Below, piece after piece: positions 43,924 through 52,302 of a stretch of DNA of 64,000 bases. A program made the translations under genes and the position numbers. Each line of letters starts with the position of its first letter. Position 1 is the stretch's first letter. Below the pieces are notes generated by a model. It was given only the letters and a program-made list of their open reading frames with translations, was not told the DNA's origin and did not search any database. The DNA comes from Gymnodinialimonas phycosphaerae (GTDB lineage Bacteria; Pseudomonadota; Alphaproteobacteria; Rhodobacterales; Rhodobacteraceae), in the NCBI RefSeq assembly GCF_019195455.1, contig NZ_JAIMBW010000001.1, positions 2,728,001 through 2,792,000 of the forward strand, written 5' to 3'.

Positions 43924-44981
43924 CGCGCGTTCCTGCCTGAAAGGAAGATCTGGATGATCGAGAAGATGGCCAATGCGCCCGCGATGATCAACGAGGCCGT
44001 CGCCGCAATACCAAGGCCGTTGGGCGTGGGATTGCCGCGCAGGCCTGCCGTCTCGAAGATATAGGCCACGATGGAGATCCAGCCGACTTGCATGGCGTAA
44101 AGCTCTTCAAAGGCCTGAAACGCCTTGATCAACGACAGGACGGTAACGACCAGTAGCGTGGGCATCAGAAGCGGCAGGGTGATCTTGCGCAGCACGCGCC
44201 AGGGCGACGCGCCGTCCATCTCGGCGGCTTCATAAAGGTCCGCCGGGATCGCTTGCAGACCCGCCAGCAGGATCAGCATGTAGAAGCCCAGATGCGCCCA
44301 TGTGAACACGAAGACGGACCAGAACATCGTCCACGCGGGGTCGACCAGCCATTGGATCGGCGCGTCTATCCAGCCCCATTCCATCAGCGTGATCGACAGC
44401 ACCCCTTGGCGTTTCAGGATCAGGGTCCAAAGGAAGCCCACGACGACGGGCGACAGCATGACAGGGTAGAAGAAGATTGAGCGCCAGAAGCCGCGGGCGA
44501 TGATGTCGCGGTTCAGGACGAGGGCCGTGATCAGGGAAAACAGCACCATGATCGGAACCTGAAAGATGACGAAGACCGATGTGTCCATAACGGCGCGGTA
44601 GAACTGGTCGTCTTCAAGGTTCGGGTTGCCGGTGTCGATTTGGGTCTCGGCCAACAGGCGCTGCCAGTTGTCGGTACCGGCGTAAGGGCGTTCGGCGAAG
44701 TTGATGGATTGCCCTTCGGTGAGGCTGAAGCCGACGTTGATAAACAGCGGCGCGAAGGTGAAAATGCCGAAGACCAGAAGGTTGGGCAACAGGAAGAGGT
44801 ACGGCAACGGCCCATGGCCGCGCATCTTCTGGGCCAACTCGATCGGCCAGCCAAGCACGGCCATGGCCTTCGAGCCGAGGGTGCCGGAGGGGCGGGCAAT
44901 GACCGCCCCCACGATTAGGTACACAAGAAAAGCCAGCGGCCAGGACGAGCCCGCGAAGGCGTTTTCAATCGCCGTCCACAT
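43920..44981 (-). CDS. carbohydrate ABC transporter permease (MalF type)
   Basis: A 353-residue permease with an additional N-terminal membrane segment (residues ~15-32) before the usual six helices. The EAA loop is EAAEMDGASPWRVLRKITLP. Residues ~85-130 contain a small periplasmic loop (SFGLT-like region with GQSINFAERPYAGTDNW). It pairs with the enlarged permease at 42487-43923, overlapping it by ATGA, and starts 21 bases after the binding-protein stop. Confidence 0.93.
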   Translation of the reverse strand: MWTAIENAFAGSSWPLAFLVYLIVGAVIARPSGTLGSKAMAVLGWPIELAQKMRGHGPLPYLFLLPNLLVFGIFTFAPLFINVGFSLTEGQSINFAERPYAGTDNWQRLLAETQIDTGNPNLEDDQFYRAVMDTSVFVIFQVPIMVLFSLITALVLNRDIIARGFWRSIFFYPVMLSPVVVGFLWTLILKRQGVLSITLMEWGWIDAPIQWLVDPAWTMFWSVFVFTWAHLGFYMLILLAGLQAIPADLYEAAEMDGASPWRVLRKITLPLLMPTLLVVTVLSLIKAFQAFEELYAMQVGWISIVAYIFETAGLRGNPTPNGLGIAATASLIIAGALAIFSIIQIFLSGRNAR

Positions 44982-45002
44982 CGTCCTGGCCCCTGCCCGA
45001 CC

Positions 45003-46271
45003 TTATTCCGCGATCTGTGCGGCGACGTCCGCGTCTATGGCGGCCAGCGCGTCATCCAGGCTCATCTCGCCGGTGATGACCTGCGTGATGTAGTCGGGCA
45101 CGACACCGTAGATCACGAAGTTCTTCGAATAGCCCTGGAAGGTGAAGGCCTGGGGCGTGGTCTCGGCGGAGACGCCGATGGAAGCCGCAAAGGTCGACAG
45201 CGCCTGGGCCACCGCCGGGTCCGCGTCACCATAGTCTACGCCAGAGGCCTGCAAGCCCTGATGCGCTGTGATGGAGCGGGTCTCGGCCGCGAAGCGGGCG
45301 GCATTCTCTTCCTCGGCGAGGAAGGCCACGAAAGCCGCTGCGGCCTCAGGCACATCGCTGGATTCGAACGCTACGATGCCCGCACCGCCGGGCATCGCAC
45401 CGCAGCCGCCGGGGCCACAAGGGGCGGGCACCGCACGCCATTCGAAATCAGTGATGTTCTCGGCATAGTTGCCGATCATCCAGGACCCCGACATGTGCAT
45501 CGCGACCGAACCAGACAGGAACAGCGGCGCCGCATTCTGATAAGCGGTGCCGGTGCCTGCGGGCCAGCCTTCGACAGGCATCAAACCCTGCTCGTGCCAA
45601 CCGACGAAAGTCGCGGCGAAGGAACGGAAACCGTCATCCACAAGGATAGGCTCGCCTGCATCATCGAAGAAGCCAGCGCCATATGCAAAGGCAGGACCGG
45701 CCCAACGGTGGGCGGTGCGGTCCATCGCGAAGACGGCGTCCATGCCAAGGGTTTCCTGTACCCCCCCAAGGGCGACCATCCATTCATCCCAAGTGGCACC
45801 GTCGCCGGGGATGTCGACGCCTGCGTCGTCGAACATGGTGACGTTGATATAGGGGCCCGTGACGGTCAGCTCGGTCGGCCAGCCGTAGATGCCGGTATCC
45901 TCGCCGCCGGGGGCGCGGTACCACGGCAGAACCGCGCCATAAGCGGATTCCATATAGTCAGCGTCCACATAGGGCGTCAGATCCAGATAATACTGGTTCA
46001 ACCCTCCAAGGTTTGTCACGCGCGCCACATCTGGGGCTGCGCCCGTTTGCAGCTGGTTTTCAAGCTGGTCGCGGATGATCTCGTAGCCGACGACTTCCAT
46101 CGCGACGGTGTGGCCGGTGGCGGCCTCAAAATCAGCGGCAATCCCGCCCAGGACGTCACATTCATTGCCGTTCTGGTAGCAAAGGAAGCTGATTTCATCC
46201 GCCGAAGCCGCGCCAGCCGCCATCAGAGCGGTCGCAGCACAAGTCAGCCGCAGGGTTTGAAGTTTTGTCAT
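45003..46271 (-). CDS. carbohydrate ABC transporter substrate-binding protein
   Basis: A 422-residue extracellular solute-binding protein (family 1) with a signal peptide ending AAGAASA-DEISF (residues ~1-24). The mature part begins with EISFLCYQNGNECDVLGGI, an unusual cysteine-containing start, and continues as a two-lobed binding protein (DEWMVALGG, GSVAMHMSGSWMIGNYAEN). The ligand cannot be read from sequence; neighbours suggest a sugar, polyol or glycoside. It heads the importer operon, with an inverted repeat upstream at 46417-46432. Confidence 0.93.
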   Translation of the reverse strand: MTKLQTLRLTCAATALMAAGAASADEISFLCYQNGNECDVLGGIAADFEAATGHTVAMEVVGYEIIRDQLENQLQTGAAPDVARVTNLGGLNQYYLDLTPYVDADYMESAYGAVLPWYRAPGGEDTGIYGWPTELTVTGPYINVTMFDDAGVDIPGDGATWDEWMVALGGVQETLGMDAVFAMDRTAHRWAGPAFAYGAGFFDDAGEPILVDDGFRSFAATFVGWHEQGLMPVEGWPAGTGTAYQNAAPLFLSGSVAMHMSGSWMIGNYAENITDFEWRAVPAPCGPGGCGAMPGGAGIVAFESSDVPEAAAAFVAFLAEEENAARFAAETRSITAHQGLQASGVDYGDADPAVAQALSTFAASIGVSAETTPQAFTFQGYSKNFVIYGVVPDYITQVITGEMSLDDALAAIDADVAAQIAE

Positions 46272-46552
46272 TAGAATCCTCCCATCGGATCTTTATGTGG
46301 TTCGTTTGTTCTTGGTCTTTTGGACGACGATAGAAGACATGCGCGTCCGCCGTCCACAGGTTATCGCATCGGCGATTTCTGCGATTTCGGCGGCAACCTC
46401 GTTGGGATATATCAATCGTTCCGTATGGAACGTCTTGGCGAAACGTAGAGAGGGGGATGGTAGATCAATGGTAGATCAATCCAGATCTTTCCCCTTCCGG
46501 CAATCGGGGCGGAATTCTTGACGGATACCGCTAATTCGCGAATCGACGGCCC
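46272..46552. promoter_or_regulatory. intergenic region with inverted repeat and tandem repeat
   Basis: I see no gene here. At 46417-46432 CGTTCC-GTAT-GGAACG is a perfect 6-base inverted repeat; on the minus strand GATATA lies just downstream, so it may be an operator of the importer at 45003. At 46459-46480 GGTAGATCAAT occurs twice in tandem. The half-site GGAACG is the same as in the LacI-type operators but in opposite order, so a different regulator (IclR- or MarR-like) is more likely. Confidence 0.6.
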
Positions 46553-46990
46553 TCAGGACGGCAGGTTCGAAAGGGTCAGAAGCACGCGACGCAGTGTTTC
46601 GACTTCTATGGGCGTCAGGCCGTCGTGCAGCTTGGCCTCGAACCCTTCGGCCGCGCCGCTGAGGTCCTTGAAGACCCTTAGGCCCGCGGGGGTAAGCGAC
46701 AGCACCTCGATCCGGCGATCCTGGGGGGTGGGAGTGCGGATCAGGTAGCGCTTGTCCTCCAGCGCGGCGACCGCACGGCTTACCTTGGTTTTGTGGAGCA
46801 GCGCCTTTTCGCAGATCTGCTTGGCCGAGAGGTCCCCATAACAGCCGAGGTGAAACAGCACCCGCCATTCGTTCCGCAACATCCCAAATTTGGCGCGGTA
46901 GTAATCCTGAAACTCGCGGCTGGCAGCCTCGGCGGCCTGATTCAGCAGATAGGGCAGGAAATAGGGCAGATGAAACGGGGTCTTGGTCAT
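46553..46990 (-). CDS. MarR-family transcriptional regulator
   Basis: A 145-residue winged-helix regulator. The recognition region is SAKQICEKALLHKTKVSRAVAALEDKRYL and the wing has RTPTPQDRRIEVLSLTPAGL, the MarR signature DxRxxxxxLTxxG. The N-terminal helices begin FHLPYFLPYLLNQAAEA. ATG at 46990 is used; an upstream in-frame codon would add 16 residues without a good ribosome site. It lies upstream of the second carbohydrate importer. MarR proteins usually sense small, often aromatic, ligands. Confidence 0.9.
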   Translation of the reverse strand: MTKTPFHLPYFLPYLLNQAAEAASREFQDYYRAKFGMLRNEWRVLFHLGCYGDLSAKQICEKALLHKTKVSRAVAALEDKRYLIRTPTPQDRRIEVLSLTPAGLRVFKDLSGAAEGFEAKLHDGLTPIEVETLRRVLLTLSNLPS

Positions 46991-47208
46991 GGCATGAGGC
47001 CTAGCAGTAACCCATCCTGAAGGCGAGACAAGCGACACGGAAGGGCCTTGGGCGTTGTGGGCATTTTAGGAAACTCTGCGCGGAAAGTCGCAATCTGGGC
47101 AAATCCATTCACAGTTTGGTCACGTCCTTTGCCGTTTTACGACACCTCGGTCAGCGAAAAGTAGGCAAGGCCGAGCAAGAGCCGATCCAATTGCCCAAGA
47201 GGTTCAAC

Positions 47209-47373
47209 ATGACAACGATTTCCAATCCGAAGGCGCTTCAAACGACATTCGCTCCGATGGGTCTGACCCATGTCCCGGAGGTCGCAAAGCCTGCACCCAC
47301 CGAGGGGCCCTATGATTGGGGGACCGACTGTTTCGTGTTCCGCCCCGACATGACCGCCGCCCATCTGAGCTGA
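47209..47373 (+). CDS. 54-residue orphan small protein
   Basis: A small protein with its own ribosome site (AAGAGG, 6 bases before ATG 47209) and a strong terminator directly after it, flanked by leftward genes on both sides. It is soluble, proline-rich in the middle (VPEVAKPAPTEGPYDWG) and has one cysteine in DWGTDCFVFRPDM, ending TAAHLS. I recognise no family. Its isolation, signals and composition suggest a real, separately regulated gene; a regulatory peptide or modified-peptide precursor is conceivable but unsupported. Confidence 0.65.
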   Translation: MTTISNPKALQTTFAPMGLTHVPEVAKPAPTEGPYDWGTDCFVFRPDMTAAHLS

Positions 47374-47377
47374 ATGA

Positions 47378-47416
47378 AAAGGCGCTGGACCCGTGACGGG
47401 CCAGCGCCTTTCTTGT
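47378..47416. terminator. bidirectional rho-independent terminator
   Basis: AAAGGCGCTGG (47378-47388) pairs with CCAGCGCCTTT (47401-47411), with an inner CCCG/CGGG pair and TGA loop, and TTTCTTGTTT follows on the plus strand. It ends the 54-residue protein gene and, read leftward, can also end the tauC transcript. Confidence 0.9.
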
Positions 47417-47447
47417 TTGAACGACCGCGCCTGGCGCGACTTGCGGG

Positions 47448-48740
47448 TTAGCTTTTGCCCTTCCAGGGCACGAGCCATTTCTCGGCCATGCGCATCAGGA
47501 TATCGATGCCAAAGCCGATCATCCCGATCAGGATGATGCCCAGGATCACGATATCGGTGTTCTGGAACCGCGAGGCGACCATGATCATCATGCCCGCGCC
47601 TTGCACGGCGGCCACAAGTTCCGCCGCCACAACGGTCCCCCAACACACGCCCATCGCCACCCGCGCGCCCGTGAAAATCTCGGGCAGGGAATTGGGGACG
47701 ATGACGTAGCGCATGATCTGCGCCTTGCTGGCCCCCAGCGAATAGGCCGCGTGGACCTTCGAGATGTTGACGCCGGACACACCCGCCCGCGCCGCAATCG
47801 CCATGATCCACAGCGCCGCAAGGAACAACAAGACGATCTTGCCGGGCTCGCCGATCCCGGCCCAGATGATGACCAGCGGGATCAGCGCCAGCGGCGGCAC
47901 GGGGCGCATGAACTCGACAATGGGGTCAAACCAGCCCCGCGCCCAGTTCGAAAGGCCCATGGCGTAGCCAAGCGGAATGCCGACCAGCGCCCCCAAGGCA
48001 AAGCCCACGACCACCCGGAACAGCGAGTAGCCGAGGTGTTCGAGCAGGGTGAAGTTGCGGAAACCTTCGGTGCTGATCTCGATCAGGCGGCCCCAGACGT
48101 CTTCCGGGGGCGGCAGCCAGATCGGCTCCATCTGAAGGCCCTGGTCGGGCAGGATGTTGATCGAGCCGCGCGTTGACATGGTCACCGTGCCGAAGTCCAG
48201 ATCAAGCCGGTCGCCGCCAACAATCGGCTGGCCGTTCACGGCGATGATCGTGGTGCCATCGTCGCGGGTCAGTAGATCGTTGTCTTGCAGGCGCGCCAGC
48301 TCGGACCCGTAGGCCTCGATCGTCAGGCTGTCGTTGAGGGCGAAGCCATCACCCGGCTCGACCACGGGCGGCTCGGGCTCGGGCAACTCATTGCCGTCTT
48401 CGTCAAACTCGGCCTCCCACAGAAGGAAGGTGACGGTAGCGTCGTCGGTGTTTCCCTCGGCATCCTGCACCGTGTGGGTGAAGGAATGCAGGCCAAGGGG
48501 CGGCCCCGGCATGTGCAGGAACGATGGGATCAGGATCGACCCGGTGAACGAACACCACAGGAAGAACAGCGCCAGCACGGAAATGACCGAGGCGCGGCGA
48601 TCGGGGATCACGGCGCTTTCGTCTCCGAAGGTCACCGTCTTGAGCGAGCCGAACCCGGTGGGCGACACGGCGCCCGCGATCAGGCGGACGGCAAGGAAGG
48701 CGCCGATGAAAATGGCGATGTAAATAAGGAGGGGAATCAT
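47448..48740 (-). CDS. tauC: taurine-type ABC transporter permease with extra N-terminal region
   Basis: A 430-residue permease. The C-terminal ~220 residues are a normal TauC/SsuC permease (VVVGFALGALVGIPLGYAMG; EAA-like loop AAYSLGASKAQIMRYVIVPNSLPE). The N-terminal ~205 residues are additional: two membrane segments (residues ~1-22 and ~50-72) enclosing a cytoplasmic loop, then an acidic hydrophilic domain (residues ~75-205, with EDGNELPEPEPPVVEPGDG). The extra domain should face the periplasm. It is the last gene of tauABC. Confidence 0.9.
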   Translation of the reverse strand: MIPLLIYIAIFIGAFLAVRLIAGAVSPTGFGSLKTVTFGDESAVIPDRRASVISVLALFFLWCSFTGSILIPSFLHMPGPPLGLHSFTHTVQDAEGNTDDATVTFLLWEAEFDEDGNELPEPEPPVVEPGDGFALNDSLTIEAYGSELARLQDNDLLTRDDGTTIIAVNGQPIVGGDRLDLDFGTVTMSTRGSINILPDQGLQMEPIWLPPPEDVWGRLIEISTEGFRNFTLLEHLGYSLFRVVVGFALGALVGIPLGYAMGLSNWARGWFDPIVEFMRPVPPLALIPLVIIWAGIGEPGKIVLLFLAALWIMAIAARAGVSGVNISKVHAAYSLGASKAQIMRYVIVPNSLPEIFTGARVAMGVCWGTVVAAELVAAVQGAGMMIMVASRFQNTDIVILGIILIGMIGFGIDILMRMAEKWLVPWKGKS

Positions 48741-48765
48741 GATGCTGCCTCCGCGTGTTTATTTT

Positions 48766-49572
48766 TCATGCGCTTGCCTCCGTCCGGCCCATGATTTCTT
48801 CTTCCATGTCCCAGATCATCCCAAGGATTTCTTCGCGGACCTCATGGAACCGGGGGTCCTTCTTGACCTCGCGGAGGTCGGCATCGACGCCGGCATCGGC
48901 AAACGGCAATTCGTATTCCTTGTGAATGCGACCCGGGCGCGGGGCCATGACGATCAGACGCTCGCCCAGAAGCAGGGCTTCCTCGACCGAGTGGGTGATC
49001 AGGATGATGGTCTTGCCCGTCTCTTTCCAGAGCTTCAGCACAAGGCTTTGCATCTTCTCGCGGGTCAGCGCATCTAGCGCGCCCAAGGGCTCGTCCATCA
49101 AGATAACGTCAGGGTCATTGGCAAGGCAGCGGGCCAGGGCCACACGCTGCTGCATGCCGCCGGACAGCTCGTAAATCGCCTTTTCCTTGAAGTCTTGCAG
49201 GCCGACAACGTCGAGAAGGTGATCCACGTTGGCGCTGTATTCCGCCGAGCGCTGGCCCTTCATGCGGGGCCCGAAGCTGACGTTTTCGCGCACGGACATC
49301 CACTCGAACAGCGCGCCCTTCTGGAACACCATGCCGCGTTCGGCGTCGGGGCCGTGGACCGCGTGACCATTCAGCTCGATCACGCCCTCGGTGGGGGCAA
49401 GAAAGCCTGCGACGATGTTGAGAAGCGTGGTCTTGCCGCAGCCCGACGGGCCGAGGACAGACATGATTTCACCTTGTTTAATGTCAAGGGAGACATCTTG
49501 CAGCGCCTGCACCGCGCCGCCTCCAGGCAGATCGAAGCGCATGGAGATATTCCGAATGGCCAAGCCGGTCAT
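48766..49572 (-). CDS. tauB: taurine-type ABC transporter ATP-binding protein
   Basis: A 268-residue ATPase of the nitrate/sulfonate/taurine class. Walker A is GPSGCGKTTLLNIVAG, the signature LSGGMQQRVALARCLA, Walker B VILMDEPLGALDALTR and the switch region LITHSVEEALLLGERL. It lacks the TOBE domain, as expected for this class. It follows tauA after a terminator-like hairpin and precedes tauC by 25 bases. Confidence 0.95.
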   Translation of the reverse strand: MTGLAIRNISMRFDLPGGGAVQALQDVSLDIKQGEIMSVLGPSGCGKTTLLNIVAGFLAPTEGVIELNGHAVHGPDAERGMVFQKGALFEWMSVRENVSFGPRMKGQRSAEYSANVDHLLDVVGLQDFKEKAIYELSGGMQQRVALARCLANDPDVILMDEPLGALDALTREKMQSLVLKLWKETGKTIILITHSVEEALLLGERLIVMAPRPGRIHKEYELPFADAGVDADLREVKKDPRFHEVREEILGMIWDMEEEIMGRTEASA

Positions 49573-49612
49573 AAGCGGCCCTTCCGTGTCAGAGGTCTGA
49601 GGGAACGCAAAG

Positions 49613-49655
49613 GAAAAAGGGCCCGGCCGACCTGTTGGAACGGTGGCCGGACCCC
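49613..49655 (-). terminator. attenuator between tauA and tauB
   Basis: On the minus strand GGGTCCGGCC (49645-49654) pairs with GGCCGGGCCC (49619-49628), including one U-G pair, and TTTTT follows at 49614-49618. It would end most transcripts after tauA, giving more binding protein than membrane parts. Confidence 0.8.
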
Positions 49656-49670
49656 TTGGGCGTGCGCCGC

Positions 49671-50669
49671 TTAGTTGATGGCCTCGGACAGCGGGCCCGG
49701 GTTCACGCGGTCGGTGTAATCGTCCAGCGCACCGTCGATGGAGCCTGCTTCAACGAACACACCGGCAACGCCTGCCATGAACGTGGCCATGCCGCCGTCC
49801 ATCCAGATCGGGCCAAGCACGGTTTCACCCGAGGGGAACGCCATCGTGGCAATAGCAGCACGGGCCGCTTCCAGATCCATACCGGCCTGCTGCGCGATGT
49901 TGGCCAGCATTTCGTCATTGGGTGCTTCGTTCCAACGGTCGTTGGCCGCCTGGGTCACGGCCAGGAAGGAGGCGACCAGATCGGGGTTCTCGGCCACGAA
50001 CTCGGCCGGAGCAGAGATCACGTCGAACACCAGGATGCCGACTTCTTCTTTTTCAGCACCGGTCAACAGGATGTTGCCGTACTCCAGCATGCGGGTGTAG
50101 CCGCCGCCATAGCCGCAAGCGAAGTCAACGGCGCCTTGCGACAAGGCGGCAGCACCTTCTGGCGGCGCCATGTCGACGATTTCCAGCGACGCGAGATCGA
50201 CACCGAAGTGCTCCATCTGGCGCAGGAAGTCATAGTGGGCAGCGGTTCCAAGCGGCACGGCGACGCGGCGACCTGCAAGTTCACCCGCGTTGTCGGCGTC
50301 AATTTCCAGATCCGAGCGCACGACGCAGTTCTGGTTGTCCGAATAGGTCACGGCGACGTCAACGACTTCGATGTCCTGGCCCGCGGATGCGGCGACAACG
50401 AAGGGCGGCAGGCCCTGGGAAACGGCGATATGCACGTCGCCCGATGCCATTGCGGCGGACATGGCGGTGCCGGTCTCGAACGACACCCAGTTGATGGTGA
50501 CGCCAAGCGCCTCGTCAAACTCGCCATTGGCCCATGCGTCGTACATCGGCAGCGGCCATTCGAGGAAATAGGCGACGGTGATTTCTTCAATGTGGCCGTC
50601 GGCCAGCGCGGCTTGTCCGGACGCCAGAATGGCGGTGCCCGCAAGCAACGATGCGATTGTCTTTTTCAT
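49671..50669 (-). CDS. tauA: taurine ABC transporter substrate-binding protein
   Basis: A 332-residue periplasmic binding protein with a signal peptide (MKKTIASLLAGTAILASGQA then ALADG). The mature sequence (EEITVAYFLEWPLPMYDAW, AMASGDVHIAVSQGLPPFVV, NCVVRSDLEIDA, RRVAVPLGTAAHYDFLRQME) closely follows TauA proteins of Roseobacter species. ATG at 50669 has GGAGAGACCTG upstream. No taurine catabolic gene (tpa, xsc, tauXY) is in the window, so a related sulfonate or amine ligand remains possible. Confidence 0.9.
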   Translation of the reverse strand: MKKTIASLLAGTAILASGQAALADGHIEEITVAYFLEWPLPMYDAWANGEFDEALGVTINWVSFETGTAMSAAMASGDVHIAVSQGLPPFVVAASAGQDIEVVDVAVTYSDNQNCVVRSDLEIDADNAGELAGRRVAVPLGTAAHYDFLRQMEHFGVDLASLEIVDMAPPEGAAALSQGAVDFACGYGGGYTRMLEYGNILLTGAEKEEVGILVFDVISAPAEFVAENPDLVASFLAVTQAANDRWNEAPNDEMLANIAQQAGMDLEAARAAIATMAFPSGETVLGPIWMDGGMATFMAGVAGVFVEAGSIDGALDDYTDRVNPGPLSEAIN

Positions 50670-51009
50670 CAGGTCTCTCCTGTCGGGATAGTCTTGTTGT
50701 TTCGGCGGACACGGCACTGGACTCATTTCTTTTCAGTTCCGGCGCATTTCGCCCCACCTTGTCATTGCACGGAACCCCGGCTCCGCGTGCGGAAGCTAGG
50801 CGTCTGCGTTTCTTTGCGTCAAGGAGATTCTATAGGGCCAGATGGCGTGAAAATGGCGGCCAAGCAGAGTCTGTACCTTTGCGCACCGACAGCCCAAGGA
50901 TTGAAAAGATCGCCAAAAGATTGGTCATGTTGCGACCTGAGGCAGGCCTTGACCGTCGGGCGGGTGACCGCACAATAGCCACGCTCGATCCCGGAAGGAG
51001 AGTGTTACG
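50670..51009. other. 340-base divergent intergenic region
   Basis: No gene is supported here. It separates leftward tauABC from the rightward FAD oxidoreductase and must hold both promoters. TTGACC (50949-50954) followed after 18 bases by CAATAG is a possible promoter for the latter, with AAGGAG just before its start. The tauA side shows no clear boxes. Confidence 0.5.
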
Positions 51010-52302
51010 ATGACCGCTCAGATCCCTTGGCCCAACTCGCTTTGGAAGCACACCGCCCCAACGTCAGAGGCGCATGCGCCACTGCGTGAAGAGGTCACCG
51101 CCGATGTCACCGTGATCGGCGCGGGCTACACCGGATTGCGCGCGGCGCTGGCGCTGGCGGAGGCGGGATTGCGGGTCGTCGTGCTGGACGCGGGCGAAGT
51201 GGGTTGGGGTGCCTCGGGGCGCACCGGGGGGCAGGTCAACCCGATGCTGCCGTTCAACTCTCCGGCGCAGGTGAAGGCCATGGTCGGCGCGCGAACGTTC
51301 GAAAAGCTGGCCGAACAGTCGCTGGGGTCGGCGGATGAGGTCTTCGATCTGATCAACACCTATCAGATCGATTGCCAAGCCCGCCAGAACGGCTGGTTGC
51401 GCGTGCATCACAGCAAGGCGGCGCAGACGAAAGCCAGCGCCGACATTGCCGAGTGGAACGCCGTGGGGGCCGAGATGCAGGTGATCGACCGCGACGCTGT
51501 CGCCGCCATTTCGGGCACACGTGCTTACCGAACTGGCACGCTGAACCCCAAGGGCGGCGCGGTACATCCGCTTATGTTCGTACGCGGGCTGGCAGCGGCA
51601 GGCAAGGCGCGCGGGGTCGCGATATACGGACAGAGCGCGGTAACGAGGCTTTTGAAGGAAGCGAAGACGTGGGCCACCCGCACGGACGGCGGCGCGGTGA
51701 AGTCCGAATGGGTTGTGGTGGCGACAAACGGGTATACGGACGGGTTGGTGAAGGATCTGGCGGCGTCGATCCTGCCCGTCAGCCCGATCCAGATCGCCAC
51801 CGAGCCGCTGCCCGAGGACGTGATGGGGGACATCCTGCCCAAGGGGCACACGATCTCGGACTCGCGCCGGGTCATCATGTATGCGCGGCGCGAGCCCGAC
51901 AATCGCATGGTCTATGGCGGTCACGGAGAGCCCGATGGCAAAGGCGGCCTGAAAGGTTTCGAGTGGCTGGTGAAGGATGCCGAGCGCGTGTTTCCCCAGC
52001 TACGCGGCGTATCCTGGCCCCACCGTTGGGGCGGCAATATCGCGGTCACGGAAGACCACCTGCCGCATCTGCACGAACCGCAGGCCGGGCTGATCGTGGG
52101 CTTGGGCTACAACGGCCGCGGGGTGGCGATGTCCAACGTCATGGGCCGGGTCATGGCAGAGCGCATCCTGGGCGCGCGCCCCGAGGATTTGCCGTTTCCG
52201 GTGACGCAGGTTGCGGGCATTCCCCTGCGGCGAATGAAGGTGTTCGGGATGAAATACGTGATCCGGTGGATGAAGGTGCTGGATTACCTGGAAACCCGCT
52301 AG
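51010..52302 (+). CDS. FAD-dependent amine/amino acid oxidoreductase (DAO family, PuuB-like)
   Basis: A 430-residue flavoprotein of the D-amino acid oxidase fold. It has the dinucleotide motif VTVIGAGYTGLRAALALAEAG (split around residues 35-55), GWGASGRTGGQVNPML, and a C-terminal FAD contact YNGRGVAMSNVMGRVMAER. It resembles gamma-glutamylputrescine oxidase (PuuB/OrdL), which oxidises an amine to an aldehyde. The start ATG 51010 has GGAAGGAGAG upstream. Its TAG shares CTAG with the convergent Rieske gene. Confidence 0.92.
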   Translation: MTAQIPWPNSLWKHTAPTSEAHAPLREEVTADVTVIGAGYTGLRAALALAEAGLRVVVLDAGEVGWGASGRTGGQVNPMLPFNSPAQVKAMVGARTFEKLAEQSLGSADEVFDLINTYQIDCQARQNGWLRVHHSKAAQTKASADIAEWNAVGAEMQVIDRDAVAAISGTRAYRTGTLNPKGGAVHPLMFVRGLAAAGKARGVAIYGQSAVTRLLKEAKTWATRTDGGAVKSEWVVVATNGYTDGLVKDLAASILPVSPIQIATEPLPEDVMGDILPKGHTISDSRRVIMYARREPDNRMVYGGHGEPDGKGGLKGFEWLVKDAERVFPQLRGVSWPHRWGGNIAVTEDHLPHLHEPQAGLIVGLGYNGRGVAMSNVMGRVMAERILGARPEDLPFPVTQVAGIPLRRMKVFGMKYVIRWMKVLDYLETR

